Below are positions 56,990 to 64,000 of a stretch of 64,000 bases of DNA, piece by piece (the first letter of the stretch is position 1; each line of letters opens with the position of its first letter). The stretch lies in contig MU839116.1 of the NCBI GenBank assembly GCA_030685235.1, positions 310,001 to 374,000 on the forward strand, in the 5' to 3' direction. A program made the position numbers and the translations under genes. The notes beneath the pieces are model-generated. The model worked only from the letters and a program-made list of their open reading frames with translations. It made no database searches and had not been told where the DNA came from. Origin of the DNA: Copromyces sp. CBS 386.78 (taxonomy: Eukaryota > Ascomycota > Sordariomycetes > Sordariales > Sordariaceae).

Positions 56990-59170
56990 AAGATTTTTAT
57001 AAAAGGGATATTAAGGGCGCCAGCGAGTACGAAGAATATATTTAAATTACAGTACTAGAAGAATTAAAATTATTCGTCGGTCTAAAAGAAATTATTAAAG
57101 GTTAAAATATTAAAAATAGTAGTATCCGTATTGTAATATATTTAAATAATAAAAACGATATTTCGACGTTAATAATAATCTAGCAAAATAAATCTAAAAC
57201 GCTAAATTAATTCGAAAAAGCGCTGGCGATATTTTGCGATTTAAAAGGTATTAGTTAATAAAATTATAATACTTTCCACAAAATACTTTTCTATATCGAA
57301 GACGATAATAGTAAAATTCCGCGTATAATCCAATCGTTGCCAAAGTATTTATCTACTCTTCGAAATAATATACGGGCTCGAATATTAATAATATATATAT
57401 AAAAGGCGGAAATTCCGATAGATATATTAAAGCTACTATCGTTATTATTGTTATAGAAATTAAAAGAGCGCCGGAAAGTTAAAGCAATATGGATACGAAA
57501 CGAAGCGATAAAATAAATTAACGACGTAAAGAAGTATATAAACTGAATTGTACGAAAAAAAAGAAGAGATAGCAATAAAGTTAAAAAAGTATTAAAAAAT
57601 ATAGAATATTTATAATAGAAAGAGGAGGAATTGAAAAAAGAATATCCCGATAATAATATTGAATTGCCTAAGGTACTACCGACGAAATTAATATTCTTTA
57701 ATCTATTAATATTATTTAAGAATTTAATCGCTTTAGATATCGGACGTCGAATATATTTTAGGCCTAGGATATTCGTTAATAAATTACGCGAATTCTTCGA
57801 AGTTTACGTTTAATTATTATTTGTATATACAATAAATAGACAATTTACGTATATAATATTAGATAACAATATTAAAGGCCTTGCTATCTTCCCTTCTAAT
57901 TAGATATATTATTAATATAGGTTTAACGATTACCCTATTTTATATAGTACAATTCTTAACGAAGACGACGTTAATTTATATATTAATTATATTTACGGTA
58001 TTGGATTTAATTATTGTAATTAACGCTATATTATAAATACTGACGAATTATATTTCTAAATTTAAGAAGTTTATAAATTAAAGGTTATCGGCTTTAAATT
58101 GGAAAATATTAATATCGAATTATTATAGACTAAAAAGGAATTAATTCTAATAATTACCTTAAAATATATTTTAAAGTTAATAGTTTATAAATATGTCTTA
58201 TCGGGTATATATTTAAATTATTATTTTAGAGAGAAATATCTAGACCCTATATATAAAATATAAGGTAAATTATTACTATTTCTAAAATACAATATACCCG
58301 TATACTAAAAATTATAGGACTAGTCGGTATAATTCTATATAATATAGTATATATTTAATAAAACCTGGAACGATAAATTAATTCTTTTATATTATACCTA
58401 TCCTATCCGCGGCGAATTCGAATTTAGCTATTAGACTAGGTCTAAATTTAAAAAAGAGTAGGATAGTATTCAATTTAGCATTATCCTTATTAGGTCATTT
58501 CCCTATTTAAATTTTATTAATAATTTTAGAATATTCTAAAATTCGTATAGGATTTTAATAGGGTATTACTTTATATTAGTAAATCTAATTTAAATAGAAT
58601 ATTATAAGCCTAGTAGTATAATCCTACTAATCTTTAAACTTTATATATTTAATTTCGCAAATATTATTAAAAGTATAAAATTAATAATTAATTTTAACGT
58701 TAGGATAGTTATAAAAATTAATAGCGAGCAACTACAACTTTACGTATTCCTAATATATTATATTGGTAATATATTTTAATAAATAGAGAATTCTAAATTT
58801 AAAGGCCTTCGGAATAATAAATTTTGCCGTAGATATTATATATTTAATATTAATAAAAAAGAATATATTAGAAGCCTAGAAATTATCCCGCTAAACGTAT
58901 AATTTAATTTCAATATTATTACTTATAGTTAATATTATTATTAAATTAAAAAAATATAGTAAATAATAATAGAAGGGTTAAAAAAGGCTGAAACTAAATA
59001 ATATAGAATATAATAAGGAATAAATCAATTACGTCCCACCCTTACTATAATATCGCCAACCTTAAACTTTATTTTAAATCGCTTAATTAATATAGTATAT
59101 TCTAAATTAAATAATATTATAATAATAGTCTTATTCCCTATACTATTTATCTATAGCGCCTTATTGGTAT
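56990..59170 (+). pseudogene. RIP-damaged Tnp2-like (CACTA-type) transposase
   Basis: The plus-strand frame, read across TAA/TAG codons, gives FEKALAIFCDLKGIS (57212 on), PKYLSTLRNNIRARI, an open 60-codon piece at 57631-57813, YVLSGIYLNYYFREKYLDPI (58192 on), FPYLNFINNFRIF, and LYVFLIYYIGNI followed by SKFKGLRNNKFCRRYY (to about 58850), then LRPTLTIISPTLNFILNRL (near 59030). The order of these blocks, with the -G--N--C--C motif, matches the Transposase_21/Tnp2-like proteins common in ascomycete genomes. Not functional. Confidence 0.5.
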
Positions 59171-62100
59171 GGGGTACTTCTCCTAATTCTCTAGAGGAAA
59201 TTATACGGCGATAAGCGCCGTCGAATAAAAACCGCCAGCTCCTTTCGGTCGCAAATAAATCGCGCTTACTCTATTTCGATTCTATTTATAGTAGTATTTA
59301 CCTACCGCCTTGATGAATATACTATTTCTCCTTTATTACCTTCGATCTAATATTAAAATAATCGAAATATCGTTTTTATACGCCGTTCTTTCCTTTTAAA
59401 CTATTTATAGTAATCGTCCTTTCCTTATTATTTACCTTTATTCCCACTTCGTTATTATTTCCTAAATTCCTATAATTCTACTAAATTTTATATAAGTGTA
59501 AAAGCCCTTTCTTTCCTTCTATATAAAAATTCCTCCCCGCTATTATTTTTCGAATTTTCTTTCTTCTTTATTTAATTAATTTTTAAAATAGCGTCCTCTT
59601 CTACTAGCCGTATTCCCGACCGTCTTCCTAGCTGTATATTTAACCTTTTAAGCTTTACAATTCGTATTAATTGTAATACTGCTAAGTGTAGTATTAATTT
59701 TATCCGTATAATAAATTCCCTATCTTTTAAATTCTCCTACTTCCTTATATCCCTCTTTTCCCTAACGCCTAAATTTTAAACTTTTATCCGGGTATTAATT
59801 TTTAACCCCGCCTTTAACCTTCTTCCTAATTACTAAATCTTTTTTATCTTTACGTTTGCTTCCCCTTCTCCCTATTAATTATATTAATTAATACTGTCCG
59901 TTGCGTTCCTTACTTTTACTATAGTTTAAAATTTGCTAATTATATTTATAATACTCTATTTTTTAATATAATTATATTCTATACGCTTTTCGCGGAATAT
60001 ACTTATTATATTAATATTAAGAGTAAGTTTCTTCCAGCGGTTTTTTTTTCGTTGTTTTTTTTTAACGTTCTTCGAAACGCCAATAAGTAGAATACTACTT
60101 ATTTTATTACTAATATAAAATAAATATTAAATATTCTATTAAATGCTTATAATAAATATAATATTATTTAAATTATAATTATTATTTTATTTTATTCTTA
60201 AAATAATATTAGTTCTTTAATTTATTATTTTTATAATGCTTATATTAATTTCTTTAAAAATGTATATAAGCGTTTAATTATAGACGGTCTCCTATATAAT
60301 TTTAACGTCCTTCTTCGCTATTAGAATATAAAAGTCGAAAATTATTAGTATAAAGGATGTTATAAAATATTTTTAATTAATTGTCTTTCTATTCTCGTTT
60401 TTAATTTTAATAGAAGAAGTATTAATATTAATTCCCCGATAGTAATTAATAATTTTATCGGCCCTTCCCCCGCTAATAAAAATTAAGTTTAATAGTATTA
60501 TAAAGTTATTAGGAATTAGGAATTAATATTTAATTTATTCTACAAATTTTTTACTTATAAAGAACGTTAATTAATTATTTCGGTACTATTTGTATAATTA
60601 AGTAACTATTATAATTAGTATAATTTAATTCCTCTTCCTTTTATTTCTCTAATATTTTCTTATTTTAATATTATAATTGAATATATTTATAAATACTATA
60701 TAAATTTATTATATTACTCTCCTTCTAATTCGATTATTAAACGGTATTCGTTTAATTTACTAAATTATAATATTTATAAAAGGATTTTTTTAATTCGAAT
60801 TCTATCGTCCAAATAAATTTAGAATTCTTCTTTCGTTTATAGTTAATCGGTTACCGTTACTTAATAATCGGTTATCTATAAATAATTTAGGATAATATAT
60901 ATTAATTTTTTTTTTATATTGTAAGAATAGATTAATATTATAATATCCGGAATTTTCTTTTAGAAAAAGAATGACCGGAAACCTATAACTTCCGTCCTTA
61001 TTTAGGTAAGAAGGGAATTCTTCGCTTTAAGTAATACATATTATTTATTATCGTTTTTTAATTATTAAACGTTTTATTCTTTTTATTTTATACTAATTAT
61101 ATACCGTTTTATAGTATTACTATTAAACTTTAAGTTAAAGTTAGTAATAGTAAATTCGTACCGTCGGCTTAATTTGGTTATTACCGCCGCTAATTAATAA
61201 TTATAGTATAATACCTACTTTCTTATTATTACTTCTTTTAATTACCTTTTATAGTTTATAGCGGTTAATTTTAATATTTATAATAGGGGCGGCGGCGCCC
61301 CTACTACTAGGGATAGATTTATTATAATTATTAAAAGTTTCTCTATTAATACTTATTCTTTAGCCTATTTAGTTTTAGTAGTACCGCTTTTTAATTTATC
61401 GGGGGGTAGCTAACTTCTTATTCTCCTTACATAAATACAATTAATTATTTAAATTACAGTCCTTCGGAAGAACCTTATTTAATTTATACGGGTAAACCTT
61501 TCTTCGAAAGTTTTAATCCATTTATTAAAATAGAAATTAAACGGCGGATAAAAGGTTTCTATTTTTAAATTCCTTATTAACGTAATTTTATATACCTTAA
61601 TAATAATTTTTAAATATTTAATTTAGTATTTAATTAATTTAATTACTATCCTTCGTAATTTACTATAAATTTTAGTCGGTTAATAGAAAATTAATATTCT
61701 ATATACAATTATATTCCGAATATACTTAATATAAATTTCTTTCGTTTACGTAAAAAAATAATTTTAAATTTTTGCCGCTAATTATATTAATACGTTTATT
61801 TATATAATTATTTTCTTTTTTACTACTTCTATATATATTTAGTAATTAAATTTCTAATTTAATTAAACCCTAAGGAATTTAATTAATTCCGTTAGTTTAA
61901 ATATAATTCTTCCGATTTAAAGAATTTCCGTTCTTAATTCCTTCGTCCGCGTAAAATATATAAATTTTATTTTATTTATTTCGAATTCTATCTTTCTCTT
62001 AATTACCTAATTTAAATAGATATTTTATATTATTTAAAGCGTTTAATAATTTTCTTCGGTAATTTTAATTACTATAATAATATTAATATTATTAATAAAG

Positions 62101-64000
62101 CTAATAGTAATTGCGTTTTAAATAATAATTAATTTACAGTATAATAGGGTAATAAAAAGAATAAAAAGGATTAGTAAGAGGGGGGAGCTTTATAGTATAT
62201 TTATTATAAAATTATAAAATTAAGAGGTTTCGTCGTTAAAAAAAAAGAACCTTTTTTTCCAGTAATAAAATAATTAACCTATTAGAGGATTTATTTGGGG
62301 AATTATATTTCTTATAATATATATAAGAATTACTTATAATTAATTCTATCGAATACGCCCTTTAAATTAAAGAGTATAAAGGATATTACGGCTTTAAATT
62401 TCTATGTTATATAGATTACGTCGGTAATTATTCGGACGGCGAATTCGGTTAAACGGTTTACTTAATTGCCTATTTAGCCTTCTAAGAGGAAATTATACTT
62501 TTCTACTACCTACGTTAATTTTTTTACTATAAAGGCTTCGAAATTTTTTTAATATTATTTAAAAGTAATATAAATTACTATACCCTGGCTAATTTTTATT
62601 ATTTGGCGCTTTTTCTAAATTTTTTAAAAATAATTACTTTTGTATTCTTAAATTATTAGGGGAAATATCCGAACTAGAGGCTCGCTACGGCGAAAATTGC
62701 TATTGCCTATTTAAATAGTTTTCTATATATTTTTAGAAATTTATTTGAGAATTAGTCGATACCCAGTACTTTATTAGGCGCTATCCTCGAAAGGATTTCC
62801 TAAATATCTTCTTTAGTAATTAAATTATTAATAAGTATTGGGGTATCGCCGTTTAATAATTAAATTTAATTTAATAGATAGCCCGTCAGGATTTCTACTT
62901 TCGGGAAAAAACGGTCGGTAAAGATATATACTTTACTACTATAATTTTCGACTACGTTCGCCCGTTTATTTTATTTGAGGGGTAGTAATTTTGGCGGATT
63001 TATTAAATAATAGCTTTATATCTTAGCCTACCTCTCTAATAGCCAAAGTTTGTTTGGGTCTTTCGACGCGCTTACAATGTAGTCGCGCTACTTTACTCTT
63101 TAAATTTTCGTAATAAGTTTCTTCTTTTTTATTGCCGCCTCTATAAACTTTTTCCAGTTTAAAGGCGTCCGGTTCCTAAACCAAGCCTACTATTTCCGCC
63201 GTACCTCCTTCGTTGCTATTTTACACTCTAAATTCCACTAGTCCGCTTGTCTTCCTCGACCTTAATTAAATAATATTATTAAATTAATATACTTTTTATT
63301 CTACAACGCTATTTTAATTAAGTTCGGCTATAAAAAATATATTATATAGTTCTATTTATAGTTTTACCCCCCTAATTAGAACCCTATACAATCGCCTATC
63401 TATTATTTTCAAAATTATAACTTATTAGAATATATTTAATAAATCATCGTTATACCAGTATTTCTATTCTATTAATTAAAAAGGCGGCATATAAATTATA
63501 TTTTCTATATATAAGTTAAATCTAATAGAAAATATTTAGTAAAATTGGTCGTAGAAATAGTAATAATTCTAATAAAAAGTACTAATTTCTTTATAGGTAG
63601 GGATATTTCGTAGTAAGATATTTTAAATATAAATACGATTATTAAAAGAAATTATTATTTTTTTAACTAACTATATTTTTATATAGCGGTTGGGCGCGGT
63701 TCTGGTAAATCTACTACTATTAATTTACTAGGACTTAAAGATTTAGAATTAGCAGTGAATATAGTAATAGAAGTAGTAAAAGTAGGAGGAATTGTCCCGG
63801 GGCCCAGGTAGGATAAAGTAGGGTTGCTAAATAACAATAACAATAACGGTAGAAATATATTAGGCCGACCTCTATTTAAGAAAATATTATACTATTAAAA
63901 TATAATATTATAACTAAATATTTATATAGCGGTTCATTTTCTCATTATAATTAAAGAATATAAATTGCCTATTAATTATAATATATTAACCGGTAAGAAT

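Larger units (their letters stand above)
50641..64000. repeat. RIP-degraded transposon block
   Basis: About 13.4 kb of AT-rich, TpA-rich sequence running off the window end. Stops in otherwise readable frames are mostly TAA or TAG where glutamine is expected, as RIP produces on either strand. Two remnants are recognisable (51936-53800 minus and 56990-59170 plus). Further open but unidentified plus-strand stretches lie at about 60460-62100 and 62240-63300. In Neurospora such blocks are normally DNA-methylated heterochromatin. Sharp boundary with normal composition at about 50640. Confidence 0.85.

Noticed and set aside
63691..63730. A Walker A-like GRGSGKST motif
   Set aside because: Isolated in RIP-degraded sequence, with no Walker B or other NTPase block in frame.
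1..64000. CRISPR arrays, operons, ribosome binding sites
   Set aside because: Eukaryotic fungal sequence; no regularly spaced identical repeats of CRISPR type.

Overview
This window looks like part of a filamentous ascomycete chromosome, most likely Neurospora or a close relative. Short introns carry GTRNGT donors and CTAAC/CTGAC branch points. GC-balanced genes alternate with long AT-rich, TpA-rich tracts in which old reading frames are broken mainly by CAA/CAG-to-TAA/TAG changes, the signature of repeat-induced point mutation (RIP). Species assignment is inference; no ribosomal or housekeeping marker is present.

Layout. 1-22 kb holds ordinary single-copy genes: a secreted DUF3455-type protein (with a tRNA-related repeat in its intron), a nicotianamine synthase, an ATP-grasp amino-acid ligase with a histidine-rich insert, a histidine-box desaturase, and an F-box protein. 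A diverged tandem duplication of about 0.9 kb without a coding frame lies at 6.0-7.9 kb. 22.9-43 kb is an accessory region dominated by one family of small proteins: ten paralogues (named P1-P10 here), nine on the minus strand. P1, P2, P3, P4, P8 and P9 are intact; P5, P6, P7 and P10 are broken. They resemble the N-terminal half of a Ty1/copia-type Gag (UBN2-like), and most share an intron in the 5' leader just before the start codon. Between them lie short inverted-repeat elements of at least three kinds and one 3.1 kb AT-rich element bounded by 50 bp inverted repeats. 43-50 kb has an F-box-like fragment, a HET-domain protein and a TehA/SLAC1-type transporter. From about 50.65 kb to the end is RIP-degraded transposon sequence, including remnants of a Tnp2-like transposase and of a lysine/glutamate-rich coiled-coil protein.

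How the parts may work together. The nicotianamine synthase, ATP-grasp ligase and desaturase are consecutive and could form a small metallophore-related cluster (inference). The Gag-like array, the HET gene and the RIP block are what one expects of a fast-evolving, possibly subtelomeric region. The Gag-like array is the most novel item: it could be a domesticated capsid family, for example one that interferes with retrotransposons.
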